A stretch of 64,000 nucleotides of DNA from assembly GCF_003335215.1 (NCBI RefSeq), contig NZ_QPGB01000002.1, positions 1-64,000 of the forward strand, given 5' to 3'. This DNA comes from Parvibium lacunae. GTDB taxonomy: Bacteria > Pseudomonadota > Gammaproteobacteria > Burkholderiales > Burkholderiaceae_D. Positions 18,772-28,598 of this stretch are shown one piece after another. Under the pieces are notes generated by a model. The model ran no database searches. It worked only from the letters and a program-made list of their open reading frames with translations, and was not told the DNA's origin. The stretch's first letter is position 1. Each line of letters opens with the position of its first letter. The position numbers were made by a program, and so were the translations under genes.

Positions 18772-19281
18772 ATGATGCCCTACCCTAATCTGAGTTTAAT
18801 TGTTGCAACTGCAAAAAATCGGGCCATCGGCATTAACAATACCCTGCCCTGGCACTTACCGGAAGACCTACGCTACTTCAAAACCCTCACGACCGGCCAT
18901 ACCATCATCATGGGGCGCAAAACCTATGAATCGATAGGGAAGCCCTTGCCAAACCGGCGCAATATCGTCATCAGCCGCCAAACGAGCTATGCCCCAGAGG
19001 GGGTTAGCGTTTTTCACACGCTGGATGTTGCCCTTGCAGCCTGCGCGCAGGAGCAAGAAGTCTTTTTGATTGGCGGTGCCATGCTCTATGAACAAGCGCT
19101 GCCCCTGACACAGCGCCTGTACATCACCGAGATTGATCTGGACGTAGCGGGAGATGCCTTTTTCCCACCGATCCCCCCAGCGTTTAAAGAGGTTTGGCGC
19201 GAAACCCATGTCAACAGCACCACGCCGCCGATTAGATTTTCATTTACACGCTGGGAAAGACTGCCCGCTGGGGTTGACTAA
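18772..19281 (+). CDS. folA: Dihydrofolate reductase
   Basis: Reduces dihydrofolate to tetrahydrofolate with NADPH, the trimethoprim target. The 169-residue chain carries all classic stretches: NRAIGINNTLPWHLPEDLRYFK (substrate loop with the W and the acidic catalytic residue), the cofactor motif MGRKTYESIGKPLPNR, and VFLIGGAMLYEQALPL. The length is normal for a bacterial enzyme. A second ATG directly follows the first, at 18775, and could be used. It stands alone after a probable -10 element. Another folate gene, folC, is at 50.3 kb. Confidence 0.97.
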   Translation: MMPYPNLSLIVATAKNRAIGINNTLPWHLPEDLRYFKTLTTGHTIIMGRKTYESIGKPLPNRRNIVISRQTSYAPEGVSVFHTLDVALAACAQEQEVFLIGGAMLYEQALPLTQRLYITEIDLDVAGDAFFPPIPPAFKEVWRETHVNSTTPPIRFSFTRWERLPAGVD

Positions 19282-19468
19282 GGCGGAAACGCCCATAGGC
19301 TGATGCAACACCTGCTTACAAGTCGTCAGCCTAACGCCACACTGGCTGTAAAGACAGCATGCTAAGATGCATTTGTACTGTCAATGAGGAAATGACAGAT
19401 AAAAACGATAGTCACCTTGGGCAAAACACAAACATAATCGTGCCCAACGCCGCTCAGGAAATCAGTTT

Positions 19469-20917
19469 ATGGGTATTCGCCTCGTCTCGAAGAGGAATCG
19501 TTCGCGTCTGGATAGACGCGCACTAAAAGTAGCGCTCAATCTGTTATCAGATTACAGACTGATATTGTCAGTGCTATTAGTCTCAAACAGCGCTTCCGCG
19601 TTAAATTTAGATATTCGTCACTACAGTCAAACGCATCCTACTCATAGGGAAAGCCTCGATTCACTGCATGAATGCAGCAAGACCGTGCCTTTGAGCCTAG
19701 CAAATGCGCGGCAGCGCCTAGCAGAAGGTAACCGCGAGCTCAGACAAGCCAAAAACAATATCGCACTCGCCAGCGCAGACCAAGCCAGCGCGGCGGCTCG
19801 TCCGAATCCCCAGCTTTCTTATAATATGGCTAGTATCAACCCCAATGGTGGGATCGGTGGCGGGGCTTGGCCAGATAAGCGGATTGACCAGATAGTCCGC
19901 CTGGATCAATTAATTGAACGCGGCAACAAGCGAGAATTACGAATTGCGGTTAGCGATGCCAATAAACAAGCGAGTGAAGCAGACTACGCAAATACCCTAC
20001 GGGAACAGCGACTGGCGCTGGATATTGCCTATTACGACCTCAAACTGGCCGAGCAAAAATTAAGTATCACCCGTGATAACGCCCAACTCTTCGCCGACAC
20101 CTTACAAAAGCAACAACTGCGGCTGCAAGCCGGCGATATTGCCGGCGCTGATCTTGCCCGTATCCGGGTTGATGCATTACGGGCAAAAAGCGAACAACAA
20201 CAAGCTACCCTCGAACTCCGCCAAGCGCAAGCCAGCCTGGCGTTGCTATTGGGGCTGGAAAACTGCAGCGATGCGCTACAGACGATTGACCCTTGGCCCC
20301 AGCTCAGTGATACCAGCACGGCTTCTGTTTTACCGGATAACCCAGAACTAGACCGTTTAGTGAATCAGCGCAGTGATGTCGTGGCTGCGCAGCAGCGCCG
20401 GCAAGCCGCGCAGCAAGCTTATGCCTTAGCGCAATCGCTACGCAGCCGCGATGTCAGTGTGAATGCCCAGTATGAGCGCTTTCAGCCCAACAGCCCAAAT
20501 ACCTACGGCATTGGGGTGTCGGTTCCGCTCTTTTTAGGCTATGACTACCGGGGTGAAATCCGCCGCGCACAAGCCTCACTCGACCAAGCCGACTACGAAC
20601 TACAAAAAACCCAGCAAATTGCCGCTGCTGAAATCCGCCAGGCTCAGCAGCGCTATCAACTCACGCGCAATCGCTGGCAGGAATATCAAGAACAGATTCT
20701 GCCTGCCGCGCGTAAGGCAACGCAGGCCACTGAATTCGCCTGGCGGAATGGGGCAGCCTCATTACTAGACTGGCTGGATGCACGCCGAACCTTGCGGGCA
20801 GTCGAACTCGATGCCGCCCAAATTGATGCACAGCTGGCACGGGCACGGGCGGTCGTACAAGCCACCTTAGGCTTGAGCGCTGATTCGCCCCCCCGCACGC
20901 CGACATCTGCGCCCTAA
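19469..20917 (+). CDS. Outer-membrane efflux protein, TolC/CzcC family
   Basis: Outer-membrane channel component of the RND system that follows. The 482 residues start after AGGAAATC with an unusually long basic n-region before the hydrophobic segment LILSVLLVSNSASA, so the true start may be internal. The mature part has the duplicated helical hairpins of the OEP family: coiled-coil stretches rich in Ala, Gln and Arg (RQRLAEGNRELRQAKNN; AQRARAVV-type repeats), and GIGVSVPLFLGYDYRGEIRRAQA in the second half. It is the first gene of an operon with the adaptor 36 bp downstream, the pump and a LysR regulator. CzcC-type by linkage to a CzcA-type pump. Confidence 0.85.
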   Translation: MGIRLVSKRNRSRLDRRALKVALNLLSDYRLILSVLLVSNSASALNLDIRHYSQTHPTHRESLDSLHECSKTVPLSLANARQRLAEGNRELRQAKNNIALASADQASAAARPNPQLSYNMASINPNGGIGGGAWPDKRIDQIVRLDQLIERGNKRELRIAVSDANKQASEADYANTLREQRLALDIAYYDLKLAEQKLSITRDNAQLFADTLQKQQLRLQAGDIAGADLARIRVDALRAKSEQQQATLELRQAQASLALLLGLENCSDALQTIDPWPQLSDTSTASVLPDNPELDRLVNQRSDVVAAQQRRQAAQQAYALAQSLRSRDVSVNAQYERFQPNSPNTYGIGVSVPLFLGYDYRGEIRRAQASLDQADYELQKTQQIAAAEIRQAQQRYQLTRNRWQEYQEQILPAARKATQATEFAWRNGAASLLDWLDARRTLRAVELDAAQIDAQLARARAVVQATLGLSADSPPRTPTSAP

Positions 20918-20953
20918 ACTCCTATCATTGCCGTTAAAAGGACACTCTCAGTC

Positions 20954-22138
20954 ATGTTCGGTTCTGCCTCAATCCGCAATGTATCGCGTAAAACCTTTTT
21001 TGTACTGGCTCTGCTTGGCATCGGTGTTGCCTTGGTAATCAAATACGGGCAATCCAACACAGCGCCAGCTCCCCTTGCCAAAGAAGCCAGCAGCCATATC
21101 AAGGTCTTGTCTCCCTCACGTATCGCCATTACCGCAGGCGCACCCCAATTGGCGTATCTCAAAAGTGAACCCACTGAGACCTTTCCGCTCCCATTGGTTG
21201 AACCCCTCAACGCTCGGATCGCCTACAACGAAAACAACACCGCCAGAATCACCAGCCCGATCGCGGCACGGGTTATCCAAATTCAAGCTGAACTGGGTGA
21301 CAACGTAAAGCAAGGCAGTGGGCTGGTGACGCTGGATGCCCCAGACTACGCACAAGCTGTCGCCGATGTCCGTAAAGCAGAAGCCGACTTAGCACTCAAA
21401 GATAAGCAACGTCAACGCGCTGAAATACTCTGGCGCGGGGAAGCCATCGCCCGCCGTGAGGTAGATAATGCCGAAGCTGACTTTCAAGTTGCTGTTGCCG
21501 AAACTCAGCGCGCACGACAGCGCTTGGCGAACCTGACCCATGGCGACAAGGCCAGTACGCAGCAAGGATTACTTACCCTGCGTGCGCCCCTCAATGGCAC
21601 GATTGTGGAACGCCACATCAACCCTGGCAGCGAAGTAGGAACGGGGGATAATCAACCCCTGTTTGTGATCTCTAATTTGAACACCCTGTGGGTTTACGTT
21701 GATTTACCGGAGCGCTACCTGGGTAAAGTCGAACCCGGGATGAATGCGATTCTGACGGCTGACGCTTATCCTGCTGAGCGCTTTGGCGGTACAGTCGAAA
21801 AAGTATCGGCTGTGTTAGATCCCACGACACGTCGCTTTACCGTGCGTTGTCTGTTTCCAAATTCTGAACTGCGGCTAAGACCAGAAATGTTTGCCCAAGT
21901 CACCTTTGCCGCTAAAAACTCACTGGATGTCTGGCGAATTCCCAATTCAGCCTTAATCGTACAGGGGATTCAACAATATGCTTTTATCGAACTCCAACCT
22001 GGGGAATATGAAAAGCGCTCGCTTGATATCCTCAGCAAAGACCATCGCTATAGCTATGTTAGCGGCAACCTAAGTGGCCAACGCGTGGTTGTGAAAGGCG
22101 CTCTATTGCTCAATGCCGAATTACTGGCCGGTAATTAA
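20954..22138 (+). CDS. RND efflux periplasmic adaptor, CzcB-like
   Basis: Membrane-fusion protein linking the inner-membrane pump to the outer-membrane channel. An N-terminal anchor (TFFVLALLGIGVALVIKYG) is followed by the beta-barrel/lipoyl and hairpin parts. ITSPIAARVIQIQAELGDNVKQGSGL is the first lipoyl half, a coiled-coil hairpin of about 70 residues comes next, and LRAPLNGTIVERHINPGSEVGTG is the second half. LWVYVDLPERYLGKVEPGM belongs to the beta barrel. The 394-residue length fits. No N-terminal His/Met-rich metal-binding extension is present, unlike CzcB or CusB, so metal specificity is not shown by this subunit. Confidence 0.9.
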   Translation: MFGSASIRNVSRKTFFVLALLGIGVALVIKYGQSNTAPAPLAKEASSHIKVLSPSRIAITAGAPQLAYLKSEPTETFPLPLVEPLNARIAYNENNTARITSPIAARVIQIQAELGDNVKQGSGLVTLDAPDYAQAVADVRKAEADLALKDKQRQRAEILWRGEAIARREVDNAEADFQVAVAETQRARQRLANLTHGDKASTQQGLLTLRAPLNGTIVERHINPGSEVGTGDNQPLFVISNLNTLWVYVDLPERYLGKVEPGMNAILTADAYPAERFGGTVEKVSAVLDPTTRRFTVRCLFPNSELRLRPEMFAQVTFAAKNSLDVWRIPNSALIVQGIQQYAFIELQPGEYEKRSLDILSKDHRYSYVSGNLSGQRVVVKGALLLNAELLAGN

Positions 22139-22159
22139 CTTGACTGACGAGACTCTCTG

Positions 22160-25100
22160 ATGCGCGCGCTCATTGCTTTTGCAATCCAACAACGGGCCTT
22201 TATCCTACTGTTAACTGGCCTGTTAGCTGTCTTCGGATTTCGTTCTTTTTCAGCGATTCCGATCGAAGCCTTTCCTGACGTCCAAGATGTTCAGGTACAA
22301 ATCGTCACGCAATACCAAGGGCAAGCACCCGAAGAAGTGGAACGGGCAATCAGCTTACCGATTGAACGTGAAATGAGCGGTGTTCCGCGCATGACCCAAA
22401 TGCGCTCCATTTCTATTACCGGTCTCTCAATCGTTACCCTCACGTTTGCCGATGGCACCGATGATCACTTTGCACGGGCCAAGGTACTCGAAAAACTGCA
22501 ACAAGTAAGTTTGCCCCCTGACGCGCAACCGGTCTTAGCGCCGCTAACGACCGCAGTTGGCGAAATCTATCGTTACATTCTTGAAATCCCAGAAAGCATG
22601 AGCCTGCGTGAAGCGCGTGCGATACATGATTGGGTCATTCGCCCGGAATTACGCTTTGTGCCAGGGGTGGCAGATATTGTCAGTTATGGTGCCACGATTA
22701 AACAGTATCAAGTTCGTATCAATCCCTCATTATTGAAAAAATTTGGCGTCACGATCAACGACGTAGCGCAAGCCCTAGAAGCCGGTTCAAGCAATGTTGG
22801 CGGTGGGACTATCCGTACTGGGGAAGAAGCCTACGTCCTGCGCAGTGTGGGCATTTTCCGCTCACTGGATGATATTGGCGATGTCATCGTGGCTGACCGC
22901 CAAGGTAAAACGATTACTGTACGTGATATTGCGATAGTCCAGATTGGCGATCGTCCGCGTACCGGCGTTGTCTCCTTCACCAACACGGAAGAATCGAAAA
23001 ATAGCGTTGTGCAGGGCATTGTGCAAATGACCAAAGGCCAGAACCCTGCAGTCGTGATTGCAGCACTGAAAGAAAAAATTGAATTGCTGAATATCAATGG
23101 CAGATTACCGAAAGAAATCCGCATTCGACCTATCTACGATAGAACCAAGCTGATTGACAACACCCTACATACTGTCGGCCATAACTTACTGGTAGGGGCG
23201 GCATTGGTTGTCGGCATTCTCCTCGTATTTCTACGTAACTGGCGAGCAGCGCTGATTGTTGCCGCAGTAATCCCGCTATCCCTCTTGTTTGCCTTTATTG
23301 CGATGGATCTCAAAGGTCTTTCAGCCAACCTCATTTCGCTCGGTGCCGTTGACTTCGGGATCATTATTGACAGTGCGGTGGTGATGGTCGAAGCACTCAT
23401 GGTTAAGCTGGCCATGGAACATCAAAATCTAGCCATGAATATCCGCACCCCAGAGCGGGCGCTCGGCTGGCGCTTGAGCACCTTACGTACAGTTGCAGCA
23501 GACATGGCGAAACCGATCCTGTTTTCCAAAATCATCATTATTTTGGCATTTCTACCGATCTTTACGTTTCAACGCGTTGAGGGGCGAATTTTTTCTCCCG
23601 TTGCGTTTACGCTCTCTGCCGCGCTGATTGGCGCCATTCTACTCACCTTGCTGCTGGTGCCTGTATTACTCGCTTTCACTATGCATCGCAGTGACATGGG
23701 CGAAAAACATTTAGCCTGGATGGAAGCGCTACAGAAAGGCTATCGACACAAACTACAACAAGCGATGATGTTCAAAAATCGCGTCATCTATGGCTCTTTA
23801 GTCATACTCGCCCTGACACTCAGTACCGTCCCTTTAATGGGAACCGAGTTTTTACCCAAGCTGGATGAAGGCAATATCTGGTTGACCATCTCACTAGCGC
23901 CATCGACGAATTTAGTGCAATCCAAAGAAATGGAAGAAACTATTCGTAGCGTGCTGCGTACCTACCCTGAGGTAAATATGATGATTGGCCAAGTTGGCCG
24001 CCCGGATGACGGGACCGATCCCAAAGGCCCCAATAATATTGAAATTCTTGCCGATCTCAAACCTCATAGCAGTTGGCGCCCCCAATTCAAAGACAAAGAG
24101 GCATTGGTCTCAGATATGTCACGAGCCCTGAGTCAAATACCAGGCTTACCCACCAATTTCTCGCAAGTGATTCAAGACAATGTTGAAGAATCGCTCTCTG
24201 GCGCTAAAGGCGAAATTGCGGTCAAAATTTTCGGCCCCGATCTAGAAATTCTGCAGGATAAAGCAGAGCTGATTGAGACTATTCTCAAGCGGATTCCCGG
24301 CAATGCCGATGTTGCCGCGATTCCTGTTGGCGGGCAAGCCGAAGTCACCATCACCCCTGACCGCCGCAAGATGGCCCGCTACGGTATCAATATCGCCGAC
24401 ATCAACCGGGTCATTGCCACTGCGTTTGGCGGGGCCGATGTGAACGACTTCTTTGAAGGAGACCGTAAATTTGATGTCACGTTACGGCTCCCCGCAGAAT
24501 ACCGGGACTCGATGGAGGACATCTTAAATTTACAAGTCCCGATCCCCAGCGCCATTGATGGCAACATTCAACGGGGTAACTTAACCTTGTCCGAACTTGC
24601 TACAGTCGAAATCCGGCAAGGCGCCTCGCGGATCGCCCGCGAAGGCGGCGGCCGGGTAGGCATCGTAAAAACCAATATCCGTGGGCGGGATATGGGTAGC
24701 TTTGTGCGCGAAGCACAGCAACAAGTTAAAAAAGAAATTCACTTACCCCCCGGTTACTTCATTACCTGGGGGGGGCAATTTGAAAATCAGCAACGCGCCT
24801 CCAAACGCTTAGCAGTGATTGTCCCGATCAGTCTGCTGGGTATTTTTATTGTTCTATTTTGGGCCTTCCGCTCGACCCGGCTGGCATTGCTGGTTCTAGG
24901 CATGGTACCGTTTACTCTGATTGGCGGTCTGGCAGGGCTGGGCCTGGCAGGATTAAATCTATCGATCTCAGCTGCCGTCGGCTTTATCGCCGTAGCGGGT
25001 ATCTCTGTGCAAAATGGAGTGATTTTGGTTGAGCAATATCTGGATAATTTACAGAACGGGGAAGCCCCGCTAACCGCTTTAGTTGAAGGCGCGATCGCTC

Positions 25101-25306
25101 GACTTCGGCCTATTTTAATGACTGCACTCATGGCTGGCTTCGGCCTGCTACCTGCCGCTTTGTCTAATGGCATTGGCTCAGAAACGCAGCGCCCATTTGC
25201 GATTGTGATCGTTGGGGGTATCATTTCTGCGACCTGCTTCACCCTGTTTTTGTTACCCGTCTTGTTGGCACGTTTTGGCTTGCCTCCCACCTCGACACGA
25301 CCCTAG
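22160..25306 (+). CDS. RND efflux pump, heavy-metal efflux type (CzcA family)
   Basis: Proton-driven inner-membrane transporter of 1048 residues, the usual length for the heavy-metal efflux (HME) family. It begins LLTGLLAVFGFRSFSAIPIEAFPDVQDVQVQIVTQY, and the FPDVxxxxV stretch is typical of CzcA/CusA. The proton-relay helix GAVDFGIIIDSAVVMVEAL holds D398, D404 and E411, matching the two Asp and one Glu of CzcA. DGTDPKGPNNIEILADLKP is another HME-family signature, in the porter domain. These features separate it from drug-type AcrB pumps. Substrate could be Zn, Co, Cd or Ni, or monovalent Cu/Ag. No decisive Met triad was identified, so the ion is open. It is followed 9 bp later by a LysR gene. 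Confidence 0.93.
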   Translation: MRALIAFAIQQRAFILLLTGLLAVFGFRSFSAIPIEAFPDVQDVQVQIVTQYQGQAPEEVERAISLPIEREMSGVPRMTQMRSISITGLSIVTLTFADGTDDHFARAKVLEKLQQVSLPPDAQPVLAPLTTAVGEIYRYILEIPESMSLREARAIHDWVIRPELRFVPGVADIVSYGATIKQYQVRINPSLLKKFGVTINDVAQALEAGSSNVGGGTIRTGEEAYVLRSVGIFRSLDDIGDVIVADRQGKTITVRDIAIVQIGDRPRTGVVSFTNTEESKNSVVQGIVQMTKGQNPAVVIAALKEKIELLNINGRLPKEIRIRPIYDRTKLIDNTLHTVGHNLLVGAALVVGILLVFLRNWRAALIVAAVIPLSLLFAFIAMDLKGLSANLISLGAVDFGIIIDSAVVMVEALMVKLAMEHQNLAMNIRTPERALGWRLSTLRTVAADMAKPILFSKIIIILAFLPIFTFQRVEGRIFSPVAFTLSAALIGAILLTLLLVPVLLAFTMHRSDMGEKHLAWMEALQKGYRHKLQQAMMFKNRVIYGSLVILALTLSTVPLMGTEFLPKLDEGNIWLTISLAPSTNLVQSKEMEETIRSVLRTYPEVNMMIGQVGRPDDGTDPKGPNNIEILADLKPHSSWRPQFKDKEALVSDMSRALSQIPGLPTNFSQVIQDNVEESLSGAKGEIAVKIFGPDLEILQDKAELIETILKRIPGNADVAAIPVGGQAEVTITPDRRKMARYGINIADINRVIATAFGGADVNDFFEGDRKFDVTLRLPAEYRDSMEDILNLQVPIPSAIDGNIQRGNLTLSELATVEIRQGASRIAREGGGRVGIVKTNIRGRDMGSFVREAQQQVKKEIHLPPGYFITWGGQFENQQRASKRLAVIVPISLLGIFIVLFWAFRSTRLALLVLGMVPFTLIGGLAGLGLAGLNLSISAAVGFIAVAGISVQNGVILVEQYLDNLQNGEAPLTALVEGAIARLRPILMTALMAGFGLLPAALSNGIGSETQRPFAIVIVGGIISATCFTLFLLPVLLARFGLPPTSTRP

Positions 25307-25315
25307 CACCGGTAA

Positions 25316-26248
25316 ATGGATAAATTCAAACAGCTTGAAACGTTTGTGGCCGTCGCGACCAAAGGCGGCCTATCCGCAGCGGCCAAACTTGAAAACGTTG
25401 CGCCGGCGATTATCGGTCGGCGTATCGATGCCCTCGAAGCCCGCCTCGGGATCAAATTACTTATTCGAACGACACGACGGGTCACACTCACTCAGGAAGG
25501 CCAAGCCTTCCTAGAGAATTGTGAGCGGATTCTGCAGGACTTAGACACCGCTGAAAATGCGGTCGCCCTCGGAAGTGTGCAGGCGGGTGGGCAGATCAAA
25601 CTCAGCGCCCCAGGTGGCTTCGGACGACAGCATGTCGCTCCCCTGCTCCCCACATTCACACACCGGCATCCCGCCGTCCAGCTGCATTTGGATTTGAGCG
25701 ATCGTTATGTGGACTTAATTAACGAAAGTATTGATCTCGCTATTCGGATTGGGCAACTGCCAGACTCTAACCTGATCTCCGTCAAATTAGCTGATAATCC
25801 ACGCGTTATCGTTGCCAGCCCCAGCTATCTCAGTCAACATGGCACACCACAGACGCCGCAAGACCTCACACAACATCGTTGCCTGACTCTGGGCCAGGAA
25901 TCTGCCCAGCATCGTGGCTGGCTGCTTAAATCAAGCCCCCATGATCCGCGCCAGCTCGGCTATATAAAAGTTCGAGGTGACCTTGCCTGCAATGATGGTT
26001 CGGCCCTGCTTGATTGGGCGATTAAGGGTTATGGGCTGGCATGGCGCTCTATGTGGGAAGTGCGCGGTGCCCTCAGCCGTGGACAGCTTGTTACCGTATT
26101 GAATGAATACGCCGCGCCACCAGTTGGGATTTATGCGGTTTTCCCAGACAAACGACTATTGCCGCTGCGGGTTCGCCTGCTGATTGATTTCTTTAAACAA
26201 ACTTACGGCGATACAGAATACTGGCTCACCGGCAAGGTTACGCAATAA
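25316..26248 (+). CDS. LysR family transcriptional regulator of the efflux operon
   Basis: A 310-residue regulator with an N-terminal winged HTH (FKQLETFVAVATKGGLSAAAKLENVAPAIIGRRIDALEARLG) and a periplasmic-binding-like effector domain (GGQIKLSAPGGFGRQHVAPLLPTF; IDLAIRIGQLPDSNLISVKL). Its ATG is 9 bp after the pump stop codon, so it is probably the last gene of the RND operon and may control it. This is unusual, since czc/cus operons are commonly run by two-component or MerR regulators. The sequence resembles CrgA/DmlR-type LysR proteins. The ligand is unknown, and an unlinked target cannot be excluded. Confidence 0.9.
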   Translation: MDKFKQLETFVAVATKGGLSAAAKLENVAPAIIGRRIDALEARLGIKLLIRTTRRVTLTQEGQAFLENCERILQDLDTAENAVALGSVQAGGQIKLSAPGGFGRQHVAPLLPTFTHRHPAVQLHLDLSDRYVDLINESIDLAIRIGQLPDSNLISVKLADNPRVIVASPSYLSQHGTPQTPQDLTQHRCLTLGQESAQHRGWLLKSSPHDPRQLGYIKVRGDLACNDGSALLDWAIKGYGLAWRSMWEVRGALSRGQLVTVLNEYAAPPVGIYAVFPDKRLLPLRVRLLIDFFKQTYGDTEYWLTGKVTQ

Positions 26249-26250
26249 CA

Positions 26251-26769
26251 CTAAGGATTGCGCACCAAACGGACGTAATTGGTTGGGCTTTTATTGATCC
26301 AATTGGCAAACTCGCCGCTGGCAAAATCCACCAGAAAAGGATTTTTGCCATTATTTTCTTCCGCCAAAAATGACCAGTGCATCGCTTGTGGCGTCTCTGG
26401 AAACCATTTGGCGTTGATTGCTGGGTGCTTGCAGGCCTTCTCCGCCAGGCTATGCATTTCAGCATGGGTTGGTAAACGCCAGGCTCGCTTGGTCGCTGTG
26501 GCTGCCTTTTTTGCTAACTCTTGTGCCTCGTTCAGGCCGACTTTGATTGCCTCGCCCGCACATTGTTTGCCATCCCATTGCAGACCTTCGACACAACGCC
26601 GCCAGATCAGGCCCGACACGGTGTCTTTCACCTCTAAGCCGCCTAAGCCGCTTTCATAGCGGCTATCGGGTCGCGTCAATTTTGCGCCTTGGCATACCTG
26701 CTCTGCAAGCGTAACAGATGCAAAAAATAGCCCTGCGCCCAAGCTAATGATTAATTGAGCCAGTCTCAT
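26251..26769 (-). CDS. Exported DUF1566 (Lcl) domain protein
   Basis: A 172-residue secreted protein. The start at 26769 was chosen because GGGAGGTGG lies immediately upstream of it; the frame's upstream ATG at 26784 would place that ribosome-binding site inside the coding region. A signal peptide (RLAQLIISLGAGLFFASVTLA) precedes a DUF1566/Lcl-like domain with the typical phrases VKDTVSGLIWRRCVEGLQWDG, WRLPTHAEMHSLAE and the closing NYVRLVRNP. Several Cys (CQGAKL, RRCVEG, QCAG, ACKHP) could pair in the periplasm. Function of the family is not established; related domains occur in surface and fibre-like proteins. It converges on the LysR gene, with only 2 bp between stop codons. Confidence 0.8.
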   Translation of the reverse strand: MRLAQLIISLGAGLFFASVTLAEQVCQGAKLTRPDSRYESGLGGLEVKDTVSGLIWRRCVEGLQWDGKQCAGEAIKVGLNEAQELAKKAATATKRAWRLPTHAEMHSLAEKACKHPAINAKWFPETPQAMHWSFLAEENNGKNPFLVDFASGEFANWINKSPTNYVRLVRNP

Positions 26770-26832
26770 TTCCACCTCCCGCATGATTCACCTTTCTGAC
26801 ATTACGGCAACCTCCATAAAAACTAAATACCC

Positions 26833-26869
26833 AAAAAAAAGCCGCATGAACCTGACGGTTACATGCGGC
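26833..26869 (-). terminator. Terminator downstream of isocitrate lyase
   Basis: On the minus strand an 8-bp stem (GCCGCATG and complement) continues as an AACC/GGTT stem around a TGAC loop with one bulged base, then runs into eight T. It lies 130 bp beyond the aceA stop and ahead of the DUF1566 gene. Confidence 0.8.
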
Positions 26870-27001
26870 GAGCACTGGGAATCGACTACCGTTTTACTGG
26901 ACTGATTAACATCAAGCGACGCTCAGTCTCGTTATCGGTAGGTCTGTCTCCTCGTCGCGACGCTCCCCTTTATTCATATCAATCAGTACAAACAGCAGTC
27001 A

Positions 27002-28312
27002 CTAAGCCACTTTATGCTCAAAGAACTGCTCATTTTCCGTGGAGCCTTTAAGGGCGGTCGTGGACGACTGCCCGCCCTCAATCGTTTGGGTGACGGCATC
27101 AAAATAACCAGTACCCACCTCGCGCTGATGCTTCACTGCGGTGAACCCCCGCTCAGCAGCGGCAAACTCGGCCTCTTGCAGCTCAACAAAGGCGCTCATG
27201 TTGTTTCTGGCATAGCCATAAGCCAAATTGAACATGCCGTAATTCAAGCTGTGGAAACCGGCCAGCGTAATAAATTGGAACTTGTAGCCCATGGCTCCTA
27301 ACTCACGCTGAAATTTGGCAATCGTGGCGTCATCTAGATTCTTTTTCCAGTTAAATGAGGGAGAACAGTTATACGCCAGCATTTTCCCGGGGAACTGTTT
27401 ATGAATCGCCTCAGCAAACGCTTTCGCATAAGCCAGATCAGGCTTACCGGTTTCACACCAGACTAAATCCGCATAGGGGGCATAGGCCAAACCACGAGAA
27501 ATCGCCTGCTCCAGCCCAGGGCGTGTACGATAAAACCCTTCAACCGTGCGCTCTCCCGTGCAGAATGGCTGGTCAGTCTCATCCACATCACTGGTCAGCA
27601 AATCTGCGGCTTCCGCATCTGTCCGCGCGATCAACAAAGTCGGCGTACCCATCACATCAGCTGCCAGACGCGCTGCGCTCAGCTTGGCAACAGCCTCTCG
27701 CGTCGGCACCAACACTTTGCCACCCATGTGCCCACATTTCTTGACTGAGGCCAATTGGTCTTCAAAATGAACCCCTGCCGCGCCCGCTTCAATCATCCCT
27801 TTCATCAGCTCGAATGCATTCAGCACGCCGCCAAAGCCCGCCTCCGCATCCGCCACGATCGGCGCAAAATAATCTACATAATCAGCGTCTTGCGGGGTCT
27901 TACCCTCCATCCACTGAATCTGATCAGCACGCTGGAAAGTATTGTTAATTCGGCGGACAACCGCGGGGACTGAATTCGCGGGATACAAAGATTGATCGGG
28001 ATACATTTCTCCAGCAATATTGGCATCGGCCGCTACCTGCCAACCAGAAAGATAAATTGCCCGTAAGCCTGCCTTAACTTGCTGCATCGCCTGATTGCCC
28101 GTCAACGCCCCAAGCGCATTAATAAATGGCTGGCCCTGCAAGTCTTGCCACAAACGCTCAGCGCCACGCTTAGCCAAGGTATATTCAATCGGTAATGAAC
28201 CACGCAGGCGAACCACTTCTGCCGCACTGTATTGACGCTTGATCCCTTTCCAGCGGGGGTTTTCTGACCACTCTTTTTGCAACTTCTGTGCAGCTAACTC
28301 ACGTGCGCTCAT
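27002..28312 (-). CDS. aceA: Isocitrate lyase
   Basis: Splits isocitrate into glyoxylate and succinate, the first step of the glyoxylate shunt needed for growth on acetate or fatty acids. The start is the ATG at 28312 after AGGGAGAG (436 residues); an 11-codon extension to 28345 lacks family support. The catalytic motif KKCGHMGGK lies near residue 190. Other family stretches are [48 protein letters not shown] and [17 protein letters not shown]. No malate synthase gene is adjacent. The 286-bp region upstream is AT-rich and holds a possible promoter. Upstream of that lies the decayed toxin patch. Confidence 0.97.
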   Translation of the reverse strand: MSARELAAQKLQKEWSENPRWKGIKRQYSAAEVVRLRGSLPIEYTLAKRGAERLWQDLQGQPFINALGALTGNQAMQQVKAGLRAIYLSGWQVAADANIAGEMYPDQSLYPANSVPAVVRRINNTFQRADQIQWMEGKTPQDADYVDYFAPIVADAEAGFGGVLNAFELMKGMIEAGAAGVHFEDQLASVKKCGHMGGKVLVPTREAVAKLSAARLAADVMGTPTLLIARTDAEAADLLTSDVDETDQPFCTGERTVEGFYRTRPGLEQAISRGLAYAPYADLVWCETGKPDLAYAKAFAEAIHKQFPGKMLAYNCSPSFNWKKNLDDATIAKFQRELGAMGYKFQFITLAGFHSLNYGMFNLAYGYARNNMSAFVELQEAEFAAAERGFTAVKHQREVGTGYFDAVTQTIEGGQSSTTALKGSTENEQFFEHKVA

Positions 28313-28400
28313 CTTGCTCTCCCTATCAATTAAAAAATGCATCACCTTAAAAACGGCTTCAGATCACTCACCTGTCATGATCAACATCGATCACCCTGCA

Positions 28401-28429
28401 TTCATATTAATTTTTCAGCGCAACTGCAA
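28401..28429 (-). promoter_or_regulatory. Possible promoter of aceA
   Basis: Reading the minus strand, TTGCAG and TATGAA are 17 bp apart, giving a leader of about 80 nt. The -10 match is moderate and the surrounding DNA is AT-rich, so chance is possible. Confidence 0.3.
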
Positions 28430-28598
28430 CAAGCGCTATTTTTAGGTTAGGCAATATAAATAAATTCATTGAAATCAAACACTTAAAAATTTATTTTTAT
28501 AATGCGGAAAGACTTTTTTGCTAATGAAATATCAATTTGTGGCGACGCACAAGCGCTTTTCAGATAATAAAATCCGCCTTTCACAATATGAAATAATC

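Noticed and set aside
19282-19293. GGCG-GAAA-CGCC mini-hairpin after folA
   Set aside because: Only four base pairs and no T run; too small to call a terminator.
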